In this document: positions 1-6,570 of the stretch, one piece after another
Position numbering within the stretch: the stretch's first letter is position 1
Layout: every line of letters begins with the position of its first letter
Source: Thauera sp.
GTDB taxonomy: Bacteria; Pseudomonadota; Gammaproteobacteria; Burkholderiales; Rhodocyclaceae
Direction of reading: 5' to 3'
Assembly (NCBI GenBank): GCA_023150215.1
Contig: JAKLLJ010000192.1
Location: 1-6,570, forward strand
DNA length: 6,570 nucleotides
The notes under the pieces: generated by a model
Told to the model about the DNA's origin: nothing
Seen by the model: the letters and a program-made list of their open reading frames with translations, nothing else
The model's database searches: none
Made by a program: the position numbers and the translations under genes

Positions 1-53
1 GCATCGGCCGCGACGTCGGTAACGACCAAGACCTTGAGGGTCTCGAGGTTCAT
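1..53 (-). CDS. Partial response-regulator-like protein (N-terminus of receiver domain)
   Basis: Only the first 17 codons are present; the gene runs off the left edge. It starts at ATG 53-51 and reads MNLETLKVLVVTDVAAD. The pattern of a short lead, a hydrophobic strand (KVLVV), an acidic residue and then a small-residue helix start matches strand 1 and the acidic pocket of a CheY-like receiver domain. The first residue of the usual Asp-Asp pair is Thr12, while Asp13, equivalent to the Mg-binding Asp13 of CheY, is kept. The start lies 38 bp after the hybrid kinase stop, with no terminator between them, so the two genes are probably cotranscribed. A short GGA four bases before the ATG could be a weak ribosome binding site. 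By context it may be the terminal phosphoacceptor of the kinase-HPt relay. The output domain, if any, is outside the window. The family call rests on very few residues. Confidence 0.55.
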   Translation of the reverse strand, partial: MNLETLKVLVVTDVAAD

Positions 54-91
54 CGGTTCCGGCTCTGTCGGTGGGATCCGTATTCTAGCGG

Positions 92-3000
92 CTACCCAGG
101 CCGGGGGGTATCACCACGCGCAGGCGGAACTCCTGCGGCCTGTGTGCCTTGCATCGCGGTGAGCGTGGCTGCCAGGGCCGCCTCGAGCAGCCCGCCCTGG
201 CGCTGCACTTGGTCGCCATCGTCGTCGCGACCGGCCTGTTCGAGCGCGGCGCAGATTTCGCCGAGCTGCATGGCGCCGACCGAGCGCGAGGAGGACTTCG
301 GGCGGTGGGCGAGCTCGCCGGCCCGGCGCCAGTCGCCGTCCTCGCACGCCTTGCGGATGCTGCGCACGGTGTCGCATGCGGAGAGCCGGTATTCGCCGAG
401 AAACTCCGCGATCAGCGCCGCATCGTTGCCGATCAGTCCCGGCAAGGCCTGCGGATCGAACACCGCAGGAGGCGCCGCCGGGGCTGCCGGCGCGGTGCCG
501 GCGGGAGTCCGCTGCTCGGTGTCCGGTTGCAGCCAGCGCGCGAGCACCTCCTGCAGCGCCGCAACCTGTACCGGCTTGAGGATGAAGTCGTCCATGCCGG
601 CGTCGATGCAGCGCTCCTTCTCTCCGCGCAGGGCGTTTGCGGTGACCGCCACGATCGGCGTACGCCGGCCCGGCGCTTCCTCGCTGCGGATCCTCGCCGT
701 GAGTTCGTAGCCGTCCATCCCGGGCATGTGGAGATCGGTCAGCAGCAGGCTGTGATGGCCCTGTCGCCAGCGCTCGAGTGCCGCGAAGCCGTCCTCGGCC
801 GTATCGCATTGCAGCCCGAGGAGGGCGAGCTGTTGTGCGATGACTCGACGATTGATGTGGTTGTCCTCGGCGACGAGGATGCGGTGATCGACCGGGTGCG
901 CGCCAGGTGGCGCGGGCGGCACCGCCGGGGGCGAGCCTCCCGCGACGCGCCCGTGCGGGCGGGCGAGCTCGCCCTGCGCGGCCGTTCCGGTGGTCGCGGT
1001 GAGCGGCAGGGTGACGGTGAAGCGGCTGCCTCGTCCGGGAAGGCTGCGGACCGCGATTCCGCCCTTGAGCATGCGCACCAGGCGCGTGCAGATCGAGAGT
1101 CCGAGACCAGTGCCGCCGAAGCGGCGGGTGGTAGTGGATTCGGCTTGGGAGAAGGGCTGGAAGATCTTCTCGATCGCTTCGGGGGCGATGCCGATGCCGT
1201 TGTCGGTCACCATGAAGCGGATCTGTCCGGCGCCGGCGTTCTTGACGCGGATCTCGACACGGCCGGGTCGATCCAGTCCGGAGGAGAATTTCACCGCGTT
1301 ACTGGTCAGGTTGCCCAGGATCTGTTGCAGGCGCAGTGCATCCGAATGCACGACTGCGGGCACGTCGGGGTCGATGCATGTGCTCAACCGGACCGCCTTG
1401 CGATCCGCGACCGTCTGCATGATGCTGACCACGCGTGCGAGCAGGTCGGGAATCGATGTCGGGCCGATGTCGAGCTCGAGACTGCCCGCTTCGATCTTGG
1501 AGAAATCGAGGATGTCGTCGATCACCCGCAGCAGGGTTTCGGAGGATTCGCGCATGATGCCGACCATCTCGATCTGTTCCGCTGCAAGCGGCGAGCGGCT
1601 CAGCACGTCGAGCATTCCGATCACACCGTTCATCGGCGTGCGGATCTCGTGGCTCATCGTGGTGAGGAAATCGCTCTTGGCGCGACTGGCGATGTTCGCT
1701 GCATCGAGCGCCTGCTGCAGCGCTTCGGTCCGGCTGGCCACCAGGCCTTCGAGGTGCTCGCGGTAGCGCTGGAGTTCGTCTTCCATGCGCCGCTGCGCGG
1801 TGATGTCCTGCTTCAGCGCGACGTAATGCGTGGTGACGTGGTGCTCATCCTGGATCGGCGTGATCGTGACATGCTCGAGATATTCGCTGCCGTCCTTGCG
1901 GCGGTTGAGGAATTCTCCCCGCCAGGAACGTCCGTGGGTGATCGTTTCCCACAGCTCGCGATAGGCGTCCGGCGAGGTGCGCCCGGATTGCAGCACGCGG
2001 GGGTTCTTGCCGAGGGCTTCTTCGCGTGTGTACCCGGTCTTGTCGACGAAGGCCTTGTTGACGTACTCGATCTCGGCCCGCGCGTTGGTGATGACGATGC
2101 TCTCCGGGCTTTCCTCGACGGCGCGCGACAGCTTGCGCAGATTTTCCTCGGCCGCCTTGCGGGCGCTGATGTCGAGCGCGAACACGAAGCGTGCGATGGT
2201 CTTGCCGCTGTCGTCCTGCAGCGCGGTGATGCCGATCACCAGCGGCAGCCGGCTGCCGTCCTTGCGCCGATGCACCGATTCGAAGCTGGTGTTGCCCACG
2301 CGATCGGCCTCGGCGAGGCGGGCGTGCAGGTGTTCGTGCTCCTCCTCGGCGTAGAGATCGGCGATGTTCATGCCGCGCAGTTCGTCGATCGAGTAGCCAT
2401 GCTGGCCCGCATAGGTGGCATTGACGTCGATGATCGTGTTGTCGGACACGTCGTGCATCGCGATGCCGAGGTTCGACAGGCGGAAGAAACGCTCCCAGCG
2501 TCGCGATACCGCTTCGGCCTGCTTGCGCTCGGTGACGTCGTGCACGATCGAGAACACCAGGGAGCGGTTGCCATCTTCGGTCGGTCCGCTATGGACCTCG
2601 ACGTCGCGGATGGAGCCGTCGGCGCGGCGATGGCGGAATTCGAAGTGCTTGCGCCTCGCCTCGTGAGAGGCCTTCAGTTCGACGAGCAGCGCCTGCGGGG
2701 ACAGGGTATTGATGTCCCCGATGTGCATCGTCTTCAGCGTGTCCCTGGACCAGCCGTAGAACTCCTCGGCGGCGGGGTTGGCGTCGATGATGTGTCCGCT
2801 CTCGGGGTCGAGGATCAGCATCACCGCGTGGCTGTTGTGAAAGATTTGCGCGTAGCGGGCCTCGCTGAGGTCGCGTGCGCGCTCGGCCTCGAGCTGCCGG
2901 GTCAGATCCTTGGCGAAGGACAGCAGCGACACCAGCCGGCCATCCGCGTCCCGGTTTGCGCGGTTGTGCCATTCGCAGTGCAGCAGGCGGCCGTCGCGGG

Positions 3001-3304
3001 TGTAATGGCGGCCGACGACCGGTGGTGGCGGGGCACTGCAGGTGATTGCCCGGCCGATCGCGCGCTTGACCGTCCGCAAGTCGTCCGGATGGGAGAATCT
3101 CCATTCGTCGGGGCGCTTGCCGAGCACCTCCGCCGCAGACCAGCCGAATACCCGCTCCGCCTCCGGTGACCAGCGCAGGATGCGCATGTCGCGGCTCCAC
3201 TCGATGATCGCGAATGGGCAGGCATCGATGAAAAAGTCGATGCCGGCGCGCAGGTCGGAAATGAGCGGGTCGTCTGCGGTGCGCGACGGGGGAGGCGTGC
3301 TCAT
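92..3304 (-). CDS. Tripartite hybrid sensor histidine kinase: PAS x4, HisKA, HATPase_c, REC, HPt
   Basis: This 1070-residue protein should be a soluble cytoplasmic sensor kinase that autophosphorylates on His and relays phosphate His-Asp-His to a separate receiver protein. No membrane segment or signal peptide is visible. Four PAS domains lie at about 19-136, 149-262, 267-384 and 389-505, joined by typical DITxRKxAE-like linkers. A coiled coil at about 502-544 leads to HisKA, with the H-box FLTTMSHEIRTPMNG and phospho-His552. HATPase_c has the N-box (Asn665, Asn669), G1 DNGIGI (Asp701), the F-box FQPFSQAE and G2 GGTGLGL. A Pro/Ala-rich linker (about 770-806) precedes REC (about 808-921), with Glu813/Asp814, phospho-Asp857 in TDLHMPGMDG, Thr888 and Lys910. 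A second Pro/Ala linker (about 927-948) leads to HPt (about 957-1050) with His1000. The HPt motif is odd: HRPK replaces the usual HxLK. The start is ATG 3304, because the in-frame extension upstream would overlap the preceding gene; the gap to that gene is 13 bp with only a weak GAG as ribosome binding site. The layout resembles BarA/EvgS-type kinases but is not orthologous by any evidence here. Confidence 0.95.
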   Translation of the reverse strand: MSTPPPSRTADDPLISDLRAGIDFFIDACPFAIIEWSRDMRILRWSPEAERVFGWSAAEVLGKRPDEWRFSHPDDLRTVKRAIGRAITCSAPPPPVVGRHYTRDGRLLHCEWHNRANRDADGRLVSLLSFAKDLTRQLEAERARDLSEARYAQIFHNSHAVMLILDPESGHIIDANPAAEEFYGWSRDTLKTMHIGDINTLSPQALLVELKASHEARRKHFEFRHRRADGSIRDVEVHSGPTEDGNRSLVFSIVHDVTERKQAEAVSRRWERFFRLSNLGIAMHDVSDNTIIDVNATYAGQHGYSIDELRGMNIADLYAEEEHEHLHARLAEADRVGNTSFESVHRRKDGSRLPLVIGITALQDDSGKTIARFVFALDISARKAAEENLRKLSRAVEESPESIVITNARAEIEYVNKAFVDKTGYTREEALGKNPRVLQSGRTSPDAYRELWETITHGRSWRGEFLNRRKDGSEYLEHVTITPIQDEHHVTTHYVALKQDITAQRRMEDELQRYREHLEGLVASRTEALQQALDAANIASRAKSDFLTTMSHEIRTPMNGVIGMLDVLSRSPLAAEQIEMVGIMRESSETLLRVIDDILDFSKIEAGSLELDIGPTSIPDLLARVVSIMQTVADRKAVRLSTCIDPDVPAVVHSDALRLQQILGNLTSNAVKFSSGLDRPGRVEIRVKNAGAGQIRFMVTDNGIGIAPEAIEKIFQPFSQAESTTTRRFGGTGLGLSICTRLVRMLKGGIAVRSLPGRGSRFTVTLPLTATTGTAAQGELARPHGRVAGGSPPAVPPAPPGAHPVDHRILVAEDNHINRRVIAQQLALLGLQCDTAEDGFAALERWRQGHHSLLLTDLHMPGMDGYELTARIRSEEAPGRRTPIVAVTANALRGEKERCIDAGMDDFILKPVQVAALQEVLARWLQPDTEQRTPAGTAPAAPAAPPAVFDPQALPGLIGNDAALIAEFLGEYRLSACDTVRSIRKACEDGDWRRAGELAHRPKSSSRSVGAMQLGEICAALEQAGRDDDGDQVQRQGGLLEAALAATLTAMQGTQAAGVPPARGDTPRPG

Positions 3305-3317
3305 CGTCTCGTGGCGC

Positions 3318-5615
3318 TCACTGAGCGGTGACAGCGCGTGACGTGGCGGCAAGCCGCGCCTCGAAGGTCGCCACCGGCTCGGGCCGTGCGAACAGGAAGC
3401 CCTGGAAGGCATCGCAGCCGTTGTTGAGCAGGCAGGCGTGCTGGCCGGCGGTCTCGACCCCTTCGGCGACGACGCGGATGTGCAGCGCTTCGGCCAGCGC
3501 CATGATGGTGCGCACGATCGCCAGGCTGTTGGCGTTGTCGGGCAGGTTGCGCACGAACGCGCGGTCGATCTTGAGCTCGTCGAGCGGCAGGCGCTGCAGG
3601 TAGCTCAGTGATGAATAGCCCGTGCCGAAATCGTCGATCGAGAAGCGGATGCCCATCTCGCGCAGGCGCGCCATGGCCTCGATCGCACGCTCGACGTCGG
3701 TCAGCAGCAGGGACTCGGTGAGCTCGAGCTTGAGCCGTTCTGCCGGGGCGCCGGTACGGGCGAGCAGGGCGATCACCTCTTCGACGAAGCCGGGCTGGTA
3801 GATCTGCGCGGCGCTGATGTTGACCGCGAGCACGAGGTCGCGCGCGCCGGGCAGCCCGCTCCAGCGCGCCAGTTCGCGACAGGCGAGCGCCATCGCCTCG
3901 CGGCCGAGGTCGGGCATCAGCCCGGCCCGCTCGGCGATCGGGATGAACACCCCGGGCGGGGTCATGCCGTGGCCCGCGCGCTCCCAGCGCAGCAGCGCCT
4001 CGGCGCCGATCAGGCGGCCGCAGGCATCGACCTGCGGCTGCAGGTGGATGGCGAATGCGCCGGCACCGAGCGCGCTGCGCAGTTCGGCCTCGAGCTGCAG
4101 GCGGGTGGCGAGCTCGGCACGCATCTGCGGGTCGAACACGCTGGCGGTGTTCTTGCCCGAGCGCTTGGCCTCGTACATCGACAGGTCGGCGCGCTGCATC
4201 AGTTCGTCGGCCGTGTGATCGTGGCCATTGAACAGCACCAGGCCGATGCTCGCGGTGCACACCCGGTCCAGGCCGGCGAGCCGGTAGGGGGTGCCGAGCC
4301 GTTCGAGGAGCTTGTCGGCGACATGGCACGCTGCAGCCAGCGCCTCGGCTTCGGCTTCGGCGAGGTGAGCGAGCAGGATCACGAACTCGTCGCCGCCGAA
4401 GCGGGCCACCGTGTCGGATTCGCGCACCGTGGCCTGCAGCCGCTGCCCGGTTTCGCGCAGCAGCTGGTCGCCGCTGTGGTGACCGAGCAGGTCGTTGATG
4501 TTCTTGAAGTCGTCGAGGTCGATGAACATCAGCGCGCCGTGCTCGCCGCTGCGCGCGTTGTCGACGATCGCGCGCTCGAGGCGCTCGGTCAGCAGGCGGC
4601 GGTTGGGCAGTTCGGTGAGCGGGTCGTAGTAGGCCAGCATGCGCACCTCGGCCTCGCTGGCGACGTTCTGGGTGATGTCCTGCACCAGCATCACCGCCGC
4701 CCGCCGTCCGTCGAACGGTGCGTCCATCGCCTGCACCCAGGCCTGGAAGTCGCGGTGGCCGGCCGGCGTGTCGAGCGCATAGCGCACCGAGCAGCGCTCA
4801 CCGCTGGCGAGCGCTTCACCGAGCACCTGGTGCACCAGCTCGGCCTGGGGCGCCGGCAGGACCTCCTGCGCACGGCGCCCGACCAGCGCGCTCGGTGGTG
4901 CGGCGAGCAGTTCGTCCTGACGGGTGATCACCTCGACGAAGCGGCCGTCCTCGTCGACCACGAACAGCAGGTCGGGGACTGCTGCGGTGATCGCGCGCAG
5001 GCGTGCCTCGCTCGCCATCAGTGCGCGCTGGGTCGCGAGCCGCTCTTCCAGGTCGAGCAGCAGCAGGCCGAGCAGCGCGGTACCGACGCCCATGATCAGC
5101 AGGTAGGGCAGGCCGAGGGTGTCGAACATCCGGCTCAGGCTTTGCCCGGGCACCTGCGCGATCAGCAGCAGCGAGATGAAGTGGGTGAGGACTCCGAACG
5201 CGAACAGCGACAAGGGCGCGCGCCGCACCCAGCCGTGGGCGACGCCGCGGCGGTACGCGAGCCCGAGCAGCACGGCAGCCACGATCGTGACCAGGCCGAT
5301 GGTGAGCCCGTTGCCGCCGAGCGCGAGCCGATAGGCGCCGGCGACGGTGGCGGCGATGGCGCCGGTTAGCGGGCCGCCGAACAGGGCGGCAAGGCTCAGC
5401 ACCACCGAGCGCGGGTCGACGATCACGCCGGGGGCGAGCGCGATCGGCATCATCATGCCGGCGACGCAGGCCAGCCCGTAGATGAGCCCGGCGCCGAGCG
5501 TGGCGGCGACACTGCCCGGCTTGTGCAGCCGCGCATTGACGCCTTGCAGCAGGCACAGGGCGAGCAGCAGCGCGGTCGCTTGGAGGAGGTCGAGCATCAT
5601 CGGCGTGTTGAGCAC
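3318..5615 (-). CDS. Membrane-bound GGDEF-EAL cyclic-di-GMP enzyme with 5TMR-LYT sensor and PAS domain
   Basis: This 765-residue inner-membrane protein is predicted to turn over cyclic di-GMP. The N-terminal ~190 residues are hydrophobic, with five or six membrane spans at about 8-28, 37-61, 70-95, 103-121, 134-154 and 168-188. They carry the 5TMR-LYT signature known from LytS: VDPRSVVLSLAALFGGPLTG, then YRLALGGNG. A PAS domain spans about 200-318. GGDEF (about 325-495) has DPLTELPNRR, IDLDDFKNIN (metal-binding Asp366), an intact GGDEF motif at 407-411 and an I-site RESD (398-401) at the right spacing for product inhibition. EAL (about 505-755) has EALLRW (Glu539), Asn599, Glu631, Asp661-Asp662, Lys682, Glu718, Gln738 and an intact loop 6 (DFGTGYSS). 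These match the catalytic set known from RocR, so both activities look possible. The start is uncertain: GTG at 5615, or tandem ATGs at 5600 and 5597; none has a clear Shine-Dalgarno sequence. Numbering here is from the GTG. The hybrid kinase gene follows after 13 bp, which suggests cotranscription. Confidence 0.93.
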   Translation of the reverse strand: MLNTPMMLDLLQATALLLALCLLQGVNARLHKPGSVAATLGAGLIYGLACVAGMMMPIALAPGVIVDPRSVVLSLAALFGGPLTGAIAATVAGAYRLALGGNGLTIGLVTIVAAVLLGLAYRRGVAHGWVRRAPLSLFAFGVLTHFISLLLIAQVPGQSLSRMFDTLGLPYLLIMGVGTALLGLLLLDLEERLATQRALMASEARLRAITAAVPDLLFVVDEDGRFVEVITRQDELLAAPPSALVGRRAQEVLPAPQAELVHQVLGEALASGERCSVRYALDTPAGHRDFQAWVQAMDAPFDGRRAAVMLVQDITQNVASEAEVRMLAYYDPLTELPNRRLLTERLERAIVDNARSGEHGALMFIDLDDFKNINDLLGHHSGDQLLRETGQRLQATVRESDTVARFGGDEFVILLAHLAEAEAEALAAACHVADKLLERLGTPYRLAGLDRVCTASIGLVLFNGHDHTADELMQRADLSMYEAKRSGKNTASVFDPQMRAELATRLQLEAELRSALGAGAFAIHLQPQVDACGRLIGAEALLRWERAGHGMTPPGVFIPIAERAGLMPDLGREAMALACRELARWSGLPGARDLVLAVNISAAQIYQPGFVEEVIALLARTGAPAERLKLELTESLLLTDVERAIEAMARLREMGIRFSIDDFGTGYSSLSYLQRLPLDELKIDRAFVRNLPDNANSLAIVRTIMALAEALHIRVVAEGVETAGQHACLLNNGCDAFQGFLFARPEPVATFEARLAATSRAVTAQ

Positions 5616-5660
5616 CCGCGCGCTTGCGGCGGACGTTGTCGCGGAATTGGGGATGCTAGC

Positions 5661-5678
5661 GCGCGCACGGTGCCGCGC
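5661..5678. repeat. Imperfect GC-rich inverted repeat in the permease to GGDEF-EAL spacer
   Basis: The arms GCGC-GCAC (5661-5668) and GTGC-c-GCGC (5670-5678) pair with one bulged base around a central G. The repeat lies 38-55 bp upstream of the GTG start of the GGDEF-EAL gene and about 50 bp after the permease stop. No T-rich run follows on the minus strand, so it is not a classical intrinsic terminator. It could be an operator, a weak or Rho-assisted transcript end, or chance symmetry in GC-rich DNA. I found no convincing promoter hexamers in the 114-bp spacer (5616-5729); a TAGCAT-like -10 beside the repeat has no well-spaced -35. Confidence 0.25.
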
Positions 5679-5729
5679 GTGTCGACTTCATCACGGGCCA
5701 CGGTCGGCGGCCGCGGCGCGCAAGTGAGC

Positions 5730-6570
5730 TCAGGCATCGGGTCGGTAGGGTTTGCCGAGCGCTACCGGCGCGTTGAGCCGGATCGTGTTGCGGTTGCGCG
5801 AGATCGCCACCAGCACCGCGATGGTCGCCCAATAGGGCAGCGAGGACAGCAGTTGCGAAGGGAAGTCGATTTGCAGGCCCGAGCCCTGGATGAAGAGCTG
5901 GGTGATCATGACGCCGCCGAAGAGGTAGGCGCCGATCATCACCCGCAGCGGCCGCCAGGTGGCGAACACGACCAGTGCGAGCGCGATCCAGCCGCGCCCG
6001 GCGACCATGCCCTCGGCCCACATCGGCGTGTAGAACACCGACAGGAAGGCGCCGCCGATGCCCGCCATGGCGCCACCGAACAGCACCGCCAGGTAGCGGA
6101 TGCGGATCACCGGATAGCCGATCGCGTGCGCCGACGCGGGCGACTCGCCCACCGCGCGCAGCACCAGCCCGCCGCGGCTGCGGTGCAGGAACCACAGCAG
6201 CCCCCAGAACAGCGCCCAGGAGAAATACACCAGCGCCTGCTGGTTGTAGAGCGCCTCGCCGATCAGCGGCAGGTCGGCGATGAAAGGAATGCGGATCGGC
6301 GGCACCGCCTGCAGCGCCACCGCCTCGTAGGGCTTGCCGACGAAGGCTGCGAGGCCGACGCCGAAGATCGCCAGCGCCAGGCCCGAGGCCACCTGGTTGG
6401 CCATCAGGGTCAGCGTGAGCACGCCGAAGATCGCCGCCATCGCCATGCCCGCGCCCATGCCGGCAGCCACGCCCAGCCAGGGGTTGGCGCTATGGTGGGT
6501 GACCGCGAACGCGGCCACCGCGCCCATCGCCATCATGCCTTCGGCCCCCAGGTTGAGCACGCCGGCCTTC
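5730..6570 (-). CDS. ABC transporter inner-membrane permease, BmpA/NupQ nucleoside-type family (partial, N-terminus missing)
   Basis: The frame is open through the right edge, giving 279 visible residues that begin KAGVLNLGAEGMM. This is the conserved early part of NupQ/YufQ-like permeases, so only about 25-35 N-terminal residues are likely missing; a GTG (Val4) inside this motif is not the start. Visible hydrophobic spans lie at about 12-26, 30-55, 60-78, 108-127, 157-177, 192-203, 210-224 and 242-256. The cytoplasmic loop VGESPASAHAIGYPV (140-154) corresponds to the EAA-like coupling loop that contacts the ATPase in the RbsC/BMP class. The C-terminal segment WRPLRVMIGAYLFGG, followed by LPYWATIAVLVAISR and RLNAPVALGKPY, is typical of the family. 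Such permeases pair with a second permease, a double ATPase and a BMP-type binding lipoprotein, which would lie upstream, outside the window. The substrate is probably a nucleoside or purine by family, but cannot be fixed from this subunit. The gene ends in TGA 114 bp before the next gene and appears to be the last gene of its own operon. Confidence 0.9.
   Translation of the reverse strand, partial: KAGVLNLGAEGMMAMGAVAAFAVTHHSANPWLGVAAGMGAGMAMAAIFGVLTLTLMANQVASGLALAIFGVGLAAFVGKPYEAVALQAVPPIRIPFIADLPLIGEALYNQQALVYFSWALFWGLLWFLHRSRGGLVLRAVGESPASAHAIGYPVIRIRYLAVLFGGAMAGIGGAFLSVFYTPMWAEGMVAGRGWIALALVVFATWRPLRVMIGAYLFGGVMITQLFIQGSGLQIDFPSQLLSSLPYWATIAVLVAISRNRNTIRLNAPVALGKPYRPDA

Noticed and set aside
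1960..2060. LOV-type photosensor in PAS4, suggested by the NPRVLQSG motif
   Set aside because: The flavin-adduct cysteine of the NCRFLQ motif is replaced by Pro, so LOV photochemistry is not expected.
149..3169. Open reading frame of about 1000 codons on the plus strand, opposite the hybrid kinase
   Set aside because: It is exactly codon-aligned with the kinase gene, so stops appear only where the kinase uses TTA, CTA or TCA codons, which are rare in this GC-rich DNA. Its translation shows no recognisable domain, while the minus strand encodes a complete multi-domain protein.
3305..3412. 36-codon N-terminal extension of the hybrid kinase
   Set aside because: It would overlap the end of the GGDEF-EAL gene, is Arg/Ser/Pro-rich, and resembles no PAS or signal sequence; ATG 3304 starts just after the upstream stop.
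3301..4329. 342-codon minus-strand frame overlapping the EAL region, and a similar one at 4816-5556
   Set aside because: These are out-of-frame shadows of the GGDEF-EAL gene, with Arg/Ala/Pro-rich translations and no domains.
3969..5369. 466-codon open reading frame on the plus strand, opposite the GGDEF-EAL gene
   Set aside because: It has the same codon-aligned antisense register and the same explanation by codon bias. Its translation has low complexity and is rich in Arg, Gln and Glu with no recognised motif.
5661..5678. Intrinsic terminator after the permease gene
   Set aside because: The inverted repeat is imperfect and no T-run follows it on the minus strand, so I list it only as a low-confidence repeat.

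Overview
The window looks like chromosomal DNA from a GC-rich proteobacterium. The GC content, estimated by eye at about two thirds, the codon use and the style of the signalling proteins fit a betaproteobacterium of the Thauera/Azoarcus (Rhodocyclales) type. That placement is an inference from composition and protein style, not a database match. All four genes lie on the minus strand, so transcription runs from the right edge towards the left edge. No RNA genes, insertion sequences, CRISPR arrays or phage features were seen.

In order of transcription, the first gene (6570 down to 5730) is the C-terminal part of an ABC-transporter inner-membrane permease of the BmpA/NupQ-RbsC type, which usually takes up nucleosides or purines. 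Its start lies beyond the right edge. A 114-bp spacer follows; it holds an imperfect GC-rich inverted repeat but no U-tract terminator. Next comes a membrane-bound cyclic-di-GMP enzyme (5615 to 3318) with the architecture 5TMR-LYT sensor, PAS, GGDEF, EAL. Thirteen bases later begins a large soluble hybrid sensor kinase (3304 to 92) with four PAS domains, HisKA, HATPase_c, a receiver and a C-terminal HPt domain. After another 38 bp without a terminator, a fourth gene begins at 53 and runs off the left edge. Its 17 visible residues look like the first strand of a response-regulator receiver domain.

The last three genes probably form one signalling operon. The membrane protein would make or degrade c-di-GMP in response to a ligand or membrane signal. 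The hybrid kinase would integrate cytoplasmic signals through its PAS array and pass phosphate His-Asp-His to an external receiver, for which the truncated gene is the natural candidate. The permease is probably a separate transport operon upstream, although it has the same orientation.

The most notable points are a proline two residues after the phospho-accepting histidine of the HPt domain, intact catalytic and inhibitory sites in both halves of the c-di-GMP enzyme, a NifL/Aer-like PAS4 that might bind flavin, and a threonine replacing the first acidic residue of the truncated receiver. I see no clear evidence of a wholly new biological system.
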